DNA of 64,000 nucleotides from Acidobacteriota bacterium (GCA_021792795.1 JAJYUB010000013.1:18168-82167); one strand, 5' to 3'. Positions 53,254-62,660 are shown, numbered from the stretch's first letter. Notes: generated from the letters alone by a model not told the origin. Made by a program: numbers and translations.

Positions 53254-53874
53254 ATGAGCGGTAACAGCCAAGGGGAGACGAGCATGATCGACGATCAATT
53301 CAAGCGAATGTCCGATGACAGTGAGTACGAGGCGGAGACGAATGAGCTTGGCGAGGACGCCAACGACGGCTTTGAAGAGGAAGAAGAAGTGACCATCTCC
53401 ATCACGTCGGACGACGACGAAGACCAGCGCGATGAAGAGGCGACAGTCGTGTTTCCGCCGAGACCCGCGGTGGAATACCAGCGGCCCGTGGCCCCTGCCG
53501 CTGTGAAGCCGGTAACGAAGGCGCCGCCAGCCAAGAAACCAGCCACCGGGGGCGCAGTCGCCAAGCCCGCAGTGAAGAAGGCCAGTGTAAAGACACCCGC
53601 CAAGAAAGCTCCGGCAAAGAAAGCTGCTGTCAAGAAGGCTCCCGTAAAGAAAGCTGCCAAGAAGGCAGCCAAAAAAGTTTCGGCCAAACCGGCCGTGAAG
53701 AAGTCCGCAAAGAAAGCGGTCAAGCAGCACCGTAAATCTACTACAACAAGGGGTACTAAATTGGCAGTTAAAAAGGCAACGAAAAAGGCAGCAAAGAAGG
53801 CTCCAGCAAAGAAGGCTGCGGCAAAGAAAGCACCCGCAAAGAAAGCGGCCAAGAAGGCAGCAAAAAAGAAGTAA
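53254..53874 (+). CDS. histone H1-like basic DNA-binding protein with acidic N-terminus
   Basis: 206 residues of two opposite halves. Residues ~10-75 are strongly acidic (Glu/Asp-rich, including a Glu run), while ~85-206 consist of Pro-Ala-Lys-Lys repeats like eukaryotic H1 tails and bacterial AlgP/HctA-type proteins. It probably binds DNA with the tail. A strong terminator follows at 53898. The repeated codons are not identical at DNA level, so the repeat is under protein-level selection. ATG 53254 has no strong RBS; ATG 53284 has ACGAGC nearby and remains possible. Confidence 0.75.
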   Translation: MSGNSQGETSMIDDQFKRMSDDSEYEAETNELGEDANDGFEEEEEVTISITSDDDEDQRDEEATVVFPPRPAVEYQRPVAPAAVKPVTKAPPAKKPATGGAVAKPAVKKASVKTPAKKAPAKKAAVKKAPVKKAAKKAAKKVSAKPAVKKSAKKAVKQHRKSTTTRGTKLAVKKATKKAAKKAPAKKAAAKKAPAKKAAKKAAKKK

Positions 53875-53897
53875 CGTTGTTCAAGGCAAGCAAAAGG

Positions 53898-53923
53898 GCC
53901 CGGCAACAGTGCCGGGCTTTTTT
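53898..53923 (+). terminator. intrinsic terminator after the H1-like gene
   Basis: GCCCGGCA (53898-53905), loop of four, TGCCGGGC (53910-53917): a perfect 8-bp stem followed by six T. Confidence 0.9.
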
Positions 53924-54088
53924 GCGTTTGGAGGCCGGCTTTGAGGGGCCTTTTGCGGGCGGAAGGCGGGTTGAATCGGCCGGCGAGAATTTAGTTGCCT
54001 TAGCAACCAATATTTCCGCCGCCTGTTTTAGGCCACAGATTGCAAGAAATTGTCGGTGACATGGCCATCCTCAGCGACCAAAAGCCCG

Positions 54089-54700
54089 CTATCCTGCCGG
54101 CTTCTCTGTGTTTGAAAGCGTCTGGTAGTAACGTTCCTCGGGCGAGGCGCAGCCGAGGCAAAGTTTTTGCCCGTCGCGCACCGTGTATCGTTCGTAGTTG
54201 ATGCCTTCCCCGCAAACGGCGCAGACGACGCGGTCGCCTTTGTGGCCGGGAAATTCCCTGGCGTTCAGGGCGACATGTACCCACTCCTCCGCAAAAAGAA
54301 TGTTTTCAGGCAGTTCGCGATAAGCCAGCATTTGTTGCTGGTTTCTGTTCTCGATCTCCGGGTGCAGTTGGCGGGCGGCTTCTTTTGAGGACTCGCGCGC
54401 CGAGATGCGCACCGCCCGGCCAGTCTCAAGATCCACAAACGTCGCGGCCATTTTCCCCCAATCGCGAAACTTCAACGCGCGCTTGCCCAGGCGGCAGCCG
54501 GTGACAACCCCGATTGCATCCGTAGCGCAGCGGTCAATTTCAACAAATATGACGAGGCGCTTGCGGTCTTTTCCGCGTGGGTCGGAGATGCCAAGACGGG
54601 CGCACCCCAGCATGGCCATGCGCACGCCCAGCACCTGGCCGGCGCAGAGGTGCCCGTGGGCAATTTCGGCTTCCTCCAGTAACTCATCGAGATTCTGCAT
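54089..54700 (-). CDS. FmdE/FwdE-like protein with C-terminal zinc ribbon
   Basis: A 203-residue protein of the FmdE family first seen as a subunit of formylmethanofuran dehydrogenase. N-terminal core: HGHLCAGQVLGVRMAMLG (Cys in HLCAG) and CATDAIGVVTGCRLGKR with two Cys likely to hold a metal site. The C-terminus is a TraR-like zinc ribbon (CAVCGEGI, CLGCASPEE). Stand-alone copies occur in bacteria with molybdenum enzymes; here a molybdopterin oxidoreductase is 11 kb away. Specific role is unknown. Confidence 0.83.
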   Translation of the reverse strand: MQNLDELLEEAEIAHGHLCAGQVLGVRMAMLGCARLGISDPRGKDRKRLVIFVEIDRCATDAIGVVTGCRLGKRALKFRDWGKMAATFVDLETGRAVRISARESSKEAARQLHPEIENRNQQQMLAYRELPENILFAEEWVHVALNAREFPGHKGDRVVCAVCGEGINYERYTVRDGQKLCLGCASPEERYYQTLSNTEKPAG

Positions 54701-54793
54701 ACAACCAGAGTACGCACAGGCAGGCGTAAAATTGAAAGCACATTTTTGAATATCGGTATATGATGGCTGTCACATAGGTAGGAGGAAACCGCC

Positions 54794-55771
54794 ATGTTCG
54801 GCAGCCTTCTTCTCGCGATGTCCACGACGCTGGTTCCGCAATCACCCCCGATTGCGCGTGTTGCTCCGATGGTTCCCGCGCAACGTTTTTCCCCTGTCAG
54901 TGTGCCCTTCGATTACTTCAACCGACATATCTTTATCACGGTCACGCTGAATGGCACTCCGGGGATGGTTTTCCTGCTGGACAGCGGCACCAGCAGCAAC
55001 ATCCTGAACATGAATACCGCGGCCGCGATGGGATTGCAACCGGTCAGTATTCAGCAGGAGAAAGGACTGGGGCTGGGCTCTGGAAAGGTATATGTCGCAG
55101 CGGCAAAAGATATCGATGCGAGGATCGGAGGGGTACAAATCGCGAACCTGATGGCGGTGGTCGATCTCAAGGACCTTGATCAGCGGTTTGGGCATCGAAT
55201 TGACGGGATTCTGGGTTTTCCATTTCTGCAACATTTTGTGGTGGAGTTGGACTTTGAGAAGCATGTGCTGACCCTGATGCCGTCGAAGAGATACCTGTAT
55301 CGGGGGCCGGGCGACACGCTCTTTCTGACCAGCCGATCTACTGCGACGTCGATCCCGGTGATGCTGGGCACGGTGGACCACATGCAGCGGCAGGTCAAGG
55401 TGGAGATCGATACAGGCAGCGACGTCACGTTGTTGCTGTATCCACACTACGTGCATGGCGCTCACCTGGAAGGTATTTTTCTGTCCAAGTTATCGCAGCA
55501 GGCGTACGGGCTGGGAGGATACTTCCTGATGCAGTATGGCATTCTCAACTCTCTCTTGATGGGTAGAACGGAAGCCAGCCATCTGACGGTCTTCAAATTG
55601 CAAAGCGACCCGGCCGCCGCCCGCACGGGCTTTGCCGGGGTGATCGGCAACTCGCTGCTGGACCAGTTCAGCAAAGTTGTTTTCGATGTACCGCGAGGCC
55701 ACGTCATTTTCGAATTGAAACCGTCAAGCCAGGTCTCGGCGAATCGACCCGCCGTTCCTCTGATCCCGTGA
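54794..55771 (+). CDS. exported retropepsin-like aspartyl protease, two-lobed (copy 1)
   Basis: A 325-residue protein with two aspartyl-protease motifs in one chain: FLLDSGTSSNIL (~residue 62) and VEIDTGSDVTLLL (~200). Between them is a GILGFPFLQHF strand and after the second a GVIGNSLLDQF flap-like strand, so each half resembles a retropepsin monomer; together they could form a pepsin-like active site. A short hydrophobic N-terminus (LLLAMSTTLV) may be a signal. GGAGG precedes the ATG. A paralogue follows after 117 bases. Confidence 0.8.
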   Translation: MFGSLLLAMSTTLVPQSPPIARVAPMVPAQRFSPVSVPFDYFNRHIFITVTLNGTPGMVFLLDSGTSSNILNMNTAAAMGLQPVSIQQEKGLGLGSGKVYVAAAKDIDARIGGVQIANLMAVVDLKDLDQRFGHRIDGILGFPFLQHFVVELDFEKHVLTLMPSKRYLYRGPGDTLFLTSRSTATSIPVMLGTVDHMQRQVKVEIDTGSDVTLLLYPHYVHGAHLEGIFLSKLSQQAYGLGGYFLMQYGILNSLLMGRTEASHLTVFKLQSDPAAARTGFAGVIGNSLLDQFSKVVFDVPRGHVIFELKPSSQVSANRPAVPLIP

Positions 55772-55888
55772 GGACAAGCGCGGCGAGTGGATCGATTTCG
55801 CCGCTATTGTGGAATGCCGGCATTGCGCGCAAATGGAGTGAGGTGCATTTCTGAATTGCCATGGATTCATTTCCAGGGGGCAAAAAAC

Positions 55889-56893
55889 ATGAGGGGACGA
55901 ATACTTCTCGCGCTGGCGGCGATGGTATGCGTGCTGCCGCAAGCCGATCCATCCCGGACGTTGCAACGAAAATCAAACCCTGCCCTGACTTTGCGCCAGT
56001 CGAAACAATCGGTTGCCGGGATTACGGTGCCGTTTGAATATTTCCGGCGGCATATTTTTGTGACCGTAAATCTGCAGGGCAAGCCGGGATTTGTTTTCAT
56101 GCTGGACAGCGGCGCCAATCGAAATATTTTGAACCTGCGGACGTCCAAGCTACTGGGCATGCAGCCGCGCAGTTTGCAGCAGGAAAAGAACGTCGGCTTC
56201 GGCGATGCGCCCGTCTATATCGCTCCGGAAGAGCGTGTCAATGCCAGCATCGGCACCACCGCCGTGGCGCAGACGATGGCGGTAATTGACCTGAACCGGT
56301 TCGAACAGCACTTCGGCCATCCGACGGACGGGATGCTGGGCTACCCGTTTTTTCGGAACTTCGTGGTGAAGGTGGATTTTCAGAAGAAGCTCCTGACGCT
56401 GATTCCCACGGACAGATATGTCTATCGCGGACCGGGAGTCGAGGTGGTGTTGAAGCCCAGCCGGGATTTTGTGATTACGCCGATCACATTGGGAAGCGAC
56501 CGATTGGTTCGTTACCGCGTGGACATGGCCGTGGATACGGGCAGCGATGCGACCATGATGCTGTACGACCAGTTTGTTCGCCCGCTGGAGTTGCAGGACA
56601 GCCGCCAGCATTCAATCGCCGGGCTGGCATTTGGATTGAACGGATTTTATCCGGTGGCCCTGGGGAGCATTTACTCTTTTTTTATCGGCGACGCCGAGAC
56701 CCACAATGTGGCCGTCGACTACCTGGCGGAGAATACAACCGCCGCCGCGGAACGGAGCCTGCCGGGAGCCATCGGCAATGGAATTCTGCAAAACTTTCGG
56801 GCGGTCATCTTCGATGTTCCGGATGAGCGAATGTTTCTGGAACTGAAGCCTCCGCCGCTGACGCCAGGAACCACCCGAGTGGTCAAATACTAA
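55889..56893 (+). CDS. exported retropepsin-like aspartyl protease, two-lobed (copy 2)
   Basis: A 334-residue tandem paralogue of the upstream gene. Signal peptide (MRGRILLALAAMVCVLPQ) and ATG 55889 behind AGGGGG; motifs FMLDSGANRNIL and MAVDTGSDATMML with matching GMLGYPFFRNF and GAIGNGILQNF strands. The catalytic Asp residues are intact in both halves. Its TAA stop is the first base triplet of a 126-bp inverted-repeat element (56891-57016). Confidence 0.8.
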   Translation: MRGRILLALAAMVCVLPQADPSRTLQRKSNPALTLRQSKQSVAGITVPFEYFRRHIFVTVNLQGKPGFVFMLDSGANRNILNLRTSKLLGMQPRSLQQEKNVGFGDAPVYIAPEERVNASIGTTAVAQTMAVIDLNRFEQHFGHPTDGMLGYPFFRNFVVKVDFQKKLLTLIPTDRYVYRGPGVEVVLKPSRDFVITPITLGSDRLVRYRVDMAVDTGSDATMMLYDQFVRPLELQDSRQHSIAGLAFGLNGFYPVALGSIYSFFIGDAETHNVAVDYLAENTTAAAERSLPGAIGNGILQNFRAVIFDVPDERMFLELKPPPLTPGTTRVVKY

Positions 56894-57016
56894 AGCATTT
56901 TCGGTCAGGGTGTTGACGGTCGGGGAAAGAGTCGTGCTCTCCCATCCTTTGTGCAAGAGGCGCACAAAGGATGGGGCACCCAGAGTTTTGTTAACGCTTG
57001 ATTTGAAAATGCTTTA
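56891..57016. repeat. 126-bp inverted-repeat element with nested hairpin
   Basis: Perfect 12-bp outer ends TAAAGCATTTTC (56891-56902) and GAAAATGCTTTA (57005-57016). Nested inside is the family B hairpin at 56941-56985. It looks like a small non-autonomous mobile element; the left end overlaps the stop codon of the protease gene. No transposase is seen. Confidence 0.7.
56941..56985. repeat. dispersed hairpin element, family B, copy 5
   Basis: CCATCCTTTGTGC (56942-56954) and GCACAAAGGATGG (56962-56974), a perfect 13-bp stem with flank GGCACCCAGAG. Sits within the 126-bp inverted-repeat element. Confidence 0.75.
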
Positions 57017-57034
57017 AGGGCGCGGCGGGAGGCA

Positions 57035-57715
57035 TTATTGATCGTCGGGGGATTCGCCTTCTTCGACCAGCGCGGATGTCAGGCCGAAGATGCGATAGCT
57101 AACGGCTGCACTGTTGGTGGGATGGAAGACGACCTGCAGCGGTTGACGCTGCCAGGTTGCCGCGGCGCAGGCGGTAGTGGGGTGATCGTCCACCGTCCAT
57201 TGCGAGAGGGCCTTGGCCACCAGAGGTCGTCGCACTCCCAGTTGCGTAACCACCGCGTAGAGATGTTTGCCCGTGCTGTTGATGCCGCAATAGGCGGCGT
57301 AGTCGCGAAACCAGGCAACCTCCGACACCGCCGGATCGAAGTCTGGCAAATGCAGCACGCTGATGCGGGCGGAGCTGCGATCGACCAGCAGCCACGGCCC
57401 CAGAACCCACAGCCAGTGCGCGCCAGCCTCGTTGGGCAATGCGTCGTTCAGCTTAACGGCGCGACGGGCGACAAAGGTGCGATCGGTAATTTCGTGGATC
57501 TCGCCGGTGGTCCAATCCTTCACCTGACCATCGACGACCAGCGGACGGACGCGCAGAGTCGTGGGCGTATCAGGGGACGGAGTGGATGCAGTCGTGGGAG
57601 CGGTGTAGGGAACCTTGCGCCATCCACCCAACGCAACCGAGTGAACCTTGGCGGCAACCGGGAGACAGAGCAGCAGGAGAGTGGCGCAAACGCCGAGCGA
57701 CTTGGGGCAGGCCAT
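57035..57715 (-). CDS. secreted protein of unknown function
   Basis: A 226-residue protein with a signal peptide (SLGVCATLLLLCLPVAAKV), a Thr/Pro/Ser linker and a beta-rich body with conserved Trp/Cys (WLLVDRSSARISVLHLPDF, YAAYCGINSTGKHLYAVV, CAAATW). It recalls single-domain 'secreted, DUF-like' proteins common in Acidobacteria. ATG 57715 is chosen; the frame opens 12 codons earlier at 57751. Function not recognised. Confidence 0.6.
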   Translation of the reverse strand: MACPKSLGVCATLLLLCLPVAAKVHSVALGGWRKVPYTAPTTASTPSPDTPTTLRVRPLVVDGQVKDWTTGEIHEITDRTFVARRAVKLNDALPNEAGAHWLWVLGPWLLVDRSSARISVLHLPDFDPAVSEVAWFRDYAAYCGINSTGKHLYAVVTQLGVRRPLVAKALSQWTVDDHPTTACAAATWQRQPLQVVFHPTNSAAVSYRIFGLTSALVEEGESPDDQ

Positions 57716-57760
57716 ACGAGAGAAGGTACATCCAAGATTATGGTGGAGCAACCCGATAAT

Positions 57761-59095
57761 TCAATCTCGAATCAGGAGATGCTGGATTGCTGGGTCGTCG
57801 AGCTCTGGGTTGACGATTCTCGCAACTTTAATCTGGCGTCCAACTTTTACCGTTAGTTCAACGGGGCGGGCGATAAGCGGAATCAGCAATTCAGTAACTT
57901 TTAGATTGTTAATCGTCACTCCTGCCTTTGCTTGCCGCTCGGCTTCGGTTCGCGAAGTTTTCATCCCTAGCTTTAGGAGCAGCTTCGCCGTGCTGATGAA
58001 TATATCGGTATTTCGATCTTTGATCGCTCTCCCAAGGCTCACCGCATCTGCTACGGCTACATCCTGAAGGGGAATATCAATGGTTTCTGTGGCGACGCCA
58101 TGTTGATGTTGCTTCGCCCAATCCTCATCGGCCTGCTGCGCAGCGGCCTGGGAATGAAAATCCGCGGTAATAGTCCTGGCCAGGCGCTTCTTGGCTTCCA
58201 TGGGATGAAGCGCGCCGCTGGCGACATCGTTCTTCATCGCTTCAATTTCGTGCGGGCGCAGGTCGGTGAGCAGCGTCCAGTAGCGCCACATCAGGTCGTC
58301 GGAAATGGACATCAGCTTGCCGTACATTTCCTGTGGCGGCTCATGCACGCCGATGGCATTGCCGAGCGACTTCGACATTTTCTGCACGCCGTCGAGGCCC
58401 TCGATAATCGGCATCATCAAGACGATTTGCGCTGGCTGGCCGTAGTCTCTCTGCAATTGGCGGCCTGTGAGCAGGTTGAACTTCTGGTCCGTTCCTCCCA
58501 ATTCGACGTCTGCCTTAAGTGCGACCGAGTCATACGCCATCGCCAGCGGATAGAGGATTTCGTGTAGTGCAATAGGCTGCTCGGCTCGGAAGCGCTTATG
58601 GAACTCATCGCGCTCGAGCATCTGGGAGACAGTGAATTTTTCGGCCAGGCGAATGATGCCTTCAAAGCCAAGTTTGCCGAGCCACTCGGAGTTGTAGCGG
58701 ACCTCGGTCTTTTCGCGATCGAGAATTTTGAAGACCTGGTCGGTGTAGGTCTGCGAGTTTTTATCGATGTCTTCGCGACTCAGCGGCTTTCGGGTCACGG
58801 AGCGACCTGTGGGATCGCCAATGAGGCTGGTGAAGTCTCCAATCAAAAAAATCACGGTGTGGCCGAGGTCCTGAAAGTGTTTCAGCTTGCGGATCAGGAC
58901 AGTGTGGCCGAGATGCAGATCGGGCGCGGTGGGGTCGAAGCCGGCCTTGACGCGCAGCGGGCGGCCGGTGGCGCGCGATTGTTCCAGGCGGGCGCGCAGC
59001 TCGGGCAGGGGAATAATTTCCGCAGTGCCTTTTTGCAGATACTCCAGTTGCTCGTCTACGGGGGCGAACTCGCCACGGCGATCAAAATTGGACAT
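57761..59095 (-). CDS. tyrS: tyrosine-tRNA ligase
   Basis: Class I aminoacyl-tRNA synthetase of the TyrRS type with a C-terminal S4 domain. Seen: the HIGH-equivalent [23 protein letters not shown], the tyrosine-pocket segments [11 protein letters not shown] ([11 protein letters not shown]), KMSKSLGN and a C-terminal S4-like RNA-binding stretch ([16 protein letters not shown]). ATG 59095 gives 444 residues; the frame is open to 59227 but that would overlap the divergent aminotransferase. Confidence 0.96.
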   Translation of the reverse strand: MSNFDRRGEFAPVDEQLEYLQKGTAEIIPLPELRARLEQSRATGRPLRVKAGFDPTAPDLHLGHTVLIRKLKHFQDLGHTVIFLIGDFTSLIGDPTGRSVTRKPLSREDIDKNSQTYTDQVFKILDREKTEVRYNSEWLGKLGFEGIIRLAEKFTVSQMLERDEFHKRFRAEQPIALHEILYPLAMAYDSVALKADVELGGTDQKFNLLTGRQLQRDYGQPAQIVLMMPIIEGLDGVQKMSKSLGNAIGVHEPPQEMYGKLMSISDDLMWRYWTLLTDLRPHEIEAMKNDVASGALHPMEAKKRLARTITADFHSQAAAQQADEDWAKQHQHGVATETIDIPLQDVAVADAVSLGRAIKDRNTDIFISTAKLLLKLGMKTSRTEAERQAKAGVTINNLKVTELLIPLIARPVELTVKVGRQIKVARIVNPELDDPAIQHLLIRD

Positions 59096-59159
59096 GATGA
59101 AACCTAGTATAAAGAGTGCGTGGCCCGCTGCGGCGGGATCTAGCTGGATGAGGTGAGTA

Positions 59160-60359
59160 GTGGGAATCGATGTGGCGTCGGTTCGGGCAGATACGCCGGG
59201 GTGCGGGAAGGTGTTGCACCTGAACAATGCGGGCTGCAGCCTGCCGCCAACGCCCGTGCTGGAGCGGGTGAAAGCGCACCTGGATCTGGAAGCGGCGATG
59301 GGCGGGTACGAAGCCGAGGACCGTGTCGTCGAGGAACATCAGGGCGTCTATGGCTCCATTGCGAGGATGGTGGGATGCGCGGCGAGCGAAATTGCGCTGG
59401 TGGAAAATGCGACGCGCGCGTGGGATGCGGCGTTCTATGCGTTGGCCGAGGGATTTCAGCCGGGCGACAAAATTCTTACGGCATCGAATGAGTATGTCAG
59501 CAACTACCTGGCGATGTTACAGGTGGTGCGCCAGCGAGGGATTGAAATTATCGTGGTGCCGAATGGACCGGGAGGTGAGATTTCTCTCACCGCCTTAGAA
59601 GCGGCGATTCGGCAGCATGGCGAGCGGGTGAAGTTGATCGCATTGACCCATATTCCGACAAACGGCGGGCTGGTGCAGCCGGCGGCGGCGGTGGGTCGCA
59701 TCGCGCGCCGGAATCGCATTCCCTATTTGCTGGATGCCTGCCAGTCTGCCGGGCAGATGCAGCTGCAAGTGGAGGAGCTTGGCTGCGATATGCTGGCTGC
59801 GACCGGGCGGAAGTATCTGCGCGGGCCGCGGGGAACGGGGTTTCTGTATGTCCGGCAATCGATGATCGAACGGTTGGAGCCGACGCCAATCGACATGACC
59901 TCCGCCGAATGGAGCGCGCGAGAGGAATACAAATTGCGCAACGACGCACGCCGATTTGAAATTTCAGGTGGCTCGGTGGCGTGTCAACTGGGCCTGGGAG
60001 CGGCCGTCGAGTATGCGCTGGCGGTGGGGCTCGACAACATTGCCGCGCGGGTCACAATGCTGGCGGAGCAGTTGCGCCAGGCGCTGGCGAACATCCATGG
60101 AGTTACGGTGCGGGACCTGCCGGGCAGCGGCGGCCAACCTCGCTGCGGCATTGTGACCTTCACGCATGAACATCATGCTGCTGGAGCGATCTTCGAGCGG
60201 ATGCGGGACCAGGGAATCAATGTGCGGGTGACCCCGCTTGGCTCCACGCGGATTGATATGGAGCAGCGCGGGTTGACGGCAATGGCGCGAGCCTCAGTGC
60301 ATTACTACAACACCGAGGAAGAGATTGCGCGCTTTGTGAACGCGCTTGCAGCGATGTAG
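59160..60359 (+). CDS. class V aminotransferase (PLP-dependent), NifS-like
   Basis: A 399-residue PLP enzyme of the NifS/CsdA superfamily fold. Visible: [16 protein letters not shown], the aromatic-ring stretch [52 protein letters not shown], the PLP lysine in [20 protein letters not shown], and [20 protein letters not shown]. No catalytic Cys loop as in true desulfurases is obvious, so it may act on small sulfur or selenium amino acids, or as a lyase. GTG 59160; diverges from tyrS with a 64-base gap. Confidence 0.88.
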   Translation: MGIDVASVRADTPGCGKVLHLNNAGCSLPPTPVLERVKAHLDLEAAMGGYEAEDRVVEEHQGVYGSIARMVGCAASEIALVENATRAWDAAFYALAEGFQPGDKILTASNEYVSNYLAMLQVVRQRGIEIIVVPNGPGGEISLTALEAAIRQHGERVKLIALTHIPTNGGLVQPAAAVGRIARRNRIPYLLDACQSAGQMQLQVEELGCDMLAATGRKYLRGPRGTGFLYVRQSMIERLEPTPIDMTSAEWSAREEYKLRNDARRFEISGGSVACQLGLGAAVEYALAVGLDNIAARVTMLAEQLRQALANIHGVTVRDLPGSGGQPRCGIVTFTHEHHAAGAIFERMRDQGINVRVTPLGSTRIDMEQRGLTAMARASVHYYNTEEEIARFVNALAAM

Positions 60360-60392
60360 CGGTTACGAGTTGGCGCGCACGTCCTGGCTCCT

Positions 60393-60435
60393 CCCACATG
60401 CGCCGCAAAGAACGCGGCGCATATGGGGCACCCAG
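60393..60435. repeat. dispersed hairpin element, family B, copy 6
   Basis: CATGCGCCGC (60397-60406) pairs with GCGGCGCAT (60414-60422); flanked by CCCA on the left and TGGGGCACCCAGA on the right. It separates the aminotransferase and phosphatase genes. Confidence 0.75.
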
Positions 60436-60498
60436 ATGGTATGCTTGGCGGAGAAAAAGTCTGTCTTTCCTGCAGCCCAAGTGTCAGAGGTGCGTTTG

Positions 60499-62574
60499 AT
60501 GGTTTATAAAACCGACAATCGTTGGCGGCAGTTTTGGACTGTGTCATTCCGGGGTGTTTCGCGAACAGTGCTGCTGTTCTGTCTGCTGCTTCCAGCCGTT
60601 TGCATCCATGCTCAGATTTTTCAAACGTCCAATCCCGGCACAGGCTCCGTGGCTGTCGCAGGCAATTGGCAGTTTCATACCGGAGACGATCTTTCCTGGG
60701 CGAGTCCCGCGTCCGACGACTCCGGCTGGGAGCAACTGAGCGGTGACGAGACTTGGGGTGCGCAGACGCATCCTGGCTACACCGGCTTTGCGTGGTACCG
60801 CAAGCGGATTGAAGTTACCGGTTTGGCCGGCAAGCTTGCCATTCTGGTTCCACCCGTTGACGACGCTTATGAAATTTACTGGAATGGCAAGAAGATCGGC
60901 AGCTACGGCAGCCTGCCGCCCCATGCCGTGTGGTGGTCCAATGGCCACAGCGCCGTTTATTCCCTGGGGGCAATCCCCTCCAATGGCGTGCTTGCGTTGA
61001 GGGTATGGAAGGCCCCGCTTGCGTCAGTCGATCCGTCGACCCTCGGTGGCTTGAATGCGTCTCCACTCCTGGGTAACCCGTCCGTACTGGCCGTGCTGGC
61101 GGTGGCGCCACGCTACTTGCAGGAGCACCGGCAACTCCCGCAAATCCTCATCGCAGCCGTGGTGCTGGTCGCAGGACTGCTGACGCTGCTGTTGTTTCTG
61201 CGGGACCGCAAACAATGGCTGTACCTGTGGCTGGCCATCTACCTACTTGCGGATGGGTTGAATGGTCTGAACAATCTCGACGCCATGTATTATGGCATGC
61301 ATTTCACGGCCTCGCAGCTTTTTGCGCAGTTCGTGGATGCCTGTCAGGACATCTCGCTCTGGTTGCTTCTGCTTACCCTCTTCGGATTCAGCCGGGATCG
61401 ACGCTGGCGGCGCTGGACGGCGGTGCTGGCCGCTCTCTATCTAGCGGCGGTAGTCATAGATACTACAATTCTGTTCATGTGGCGGAACGTCGGCCTGGGC
61501 ATGCAATGGACCGACGCCATTACGACCGCGATTTACCAGATGATTCCGCTCTATATCTTTTTCATCGTCGGCTTCGGCCTGGCGCGCAGGAAGCAGATGG
61601 AGCTCTGGCCGGTGGCAGTCACGGCATTTCTTTATGGACTGTGGAACTTCGTGTTCGAGACCGTCAAGCAAGGCGTCCGATTTACACATTGGACGCTGTA
61701 CAGCACACTGGCTGCCTGGGGTCTCCACCTCAGAGGGTACACCTTCAGCGCGCTCTTTCTGCTGGATACGCTGCTGTTCCTGGTTCTGCTGTTTACTGTC
61801 GCGCGGCAGCAGTACCTGGAGCGCCGTCGTCAGGCGCAGGTCGAGATGGAAATCAAGTCCGCGCAAGAAGTGCAGCAGGTTCTGGTTCCCGAGGACGTTC
61901 CGGCCATTCCAGGCTTTTCGATTGCCAGTATCTACAAGCCGGCCACCGAATTGGGCGGCGATTTCTATCAGGTGATCCCGCTGGAAGCGGGAGGCGCGCT
62001 GGTTGTCGTCGGAGACGTCAGCGGCAAAGGATTGAAAGCGGCCATGGTGGTGTCACTGATTGTAGGCACGCTGCGCACGCTGGCCGACTATACGCAGGAG
62101 CCGGCGGAAATCCTGCGGGGACTGAATCGCCGCTTGATTGGGCGCACCCAGGGCGGCTTTGCGACTTGCGTGGCCATGCGGATCGAACCTGATGGAAGCG
62201 CTGCAATTGCCACCGCGGGTCACTTTTCGCCGCTGCGCGATGGAAAGGAATTGCCGTTGGAAGGGGCGTTACCGCTGGGCATCACGCCGGATGCAACGTA
62301 TGACCAGATTGTCTTCCGCATGGAGGAAAGCGAGACCTTGACCTTCTATACGGATGGCATTGTCGAGGCGCGGAACGGGCAGGGCGAGCTGTTTGGGTTC
62401 GACCGGGTGCGGGATATGTCGCGGGCCGGGTCATCGGCCGTTCAGGTGGCGGAGGAGGCCAGCGCGTTTGGCCAGGATGATGACATTACCGTGCTCACAT
62501 TGACGCGTCTGGCGGCCAGTGAACCGGCGCGTGCCGCCACCGTAAAGCTGACCACCCAGATTGCCACCGGCTGA
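60499..62574 (+). CDS. membrane-anchored PP2C/SpoIIE-type phosphatase
   Basis: A 691-residue sensor phosphatase. A signal or first TM segment is followed by a ~170-residue periplasmic jelly-roll-like domain (WQFHTGDDLSWASPASDDSGWEQ, GFAWYRKRIEV), then seven to eight TM helices (~220-440) as in 7TMR-DISM receptors, and a cytosolic SpoIIE/RsbU domain from ~475. The domain shows LGGDFYQVIPL, VGDVSGKGLKAAMV, GHFSPL and FGQDDDITVLTL with the metal-binding Asp residues. ATG 60499 follows AGAGGTG. A STAS partner gene is not adjacent. It probably dephosphorylates an anti-sigma antagonist. Confidence 0.88.
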   Translation: MVYKTDNRWRQFWTVSFRGVSRTVLLFCLLLPAVCIHAQIFQTSNPGTGSVAVAGNWQFHTGDDLSWASPASDDSGWEQLSGDETWGAQTHPGYTGFAWYRKRIEVTGLAGKLAILVPPVDDAYEIYWNGKKIGSYGSLPPHAVWWSNGHSAVYSLGAIPSNGVLALRVWKAPLASVDPSTLGGLNASPLLGNPSVLAVLAVAPRYLQEHRQLPQILIAAVVLVAGLLTLLLFLRDRKQWLYLWLAIYLLADGLNGLNNLDAMYYGMHFTASQLFAQFVDACQDISLWLLLLTLFGFSRDRRWRRWTAVLAALYLAAVVIDTTILFMWRNVGLGMQWTDAITTAIYQMIPLYIFFIVGFGLARRKQMELWPVAVTAFLYGLWNFVFETVKQGVRFTHWTLYSTLAAWGLHLRGYTFSALFLLDTLLFLVLLFTVARQQYLERRRQAQVEMEIKSAQEVQQVLVPEDVPAIPGFSIASIYKPATELGGDFYQVIPLEAGGALVVVGDVSGKGLKAAMVVSLIVGTLRTLADYTQEPAEILRGLNRRLIGRTQGGFATCVAMRIEPDGSAAIATAGHFSPLRDGKELPLEGALPLGITPDATYDQIVFRMEESETLTFYTDGIVEARNGQGELFGFDRVRDMSRAGSSAVQVAEEASAFGQDDDITVLTLTRLAASEPARAATVKLTTQIATG

Positions 62575-62660
62575 AGAAACCCGTGTTTATACCCGCCCTG
62601 AGCTTCCTATCCAGCATGGAGCTTTCTCTTTCCGGCCTGCACGCGTGACAATGAGGACAG

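Noticed and set aside
53560..53870. Possible repeat array (CRISPR-like) in the Lys/Ala-rich region
   Set aside because: Short imperfect codon-level repeats of the H1-like protein; no constant direct repeat with unique spacers.
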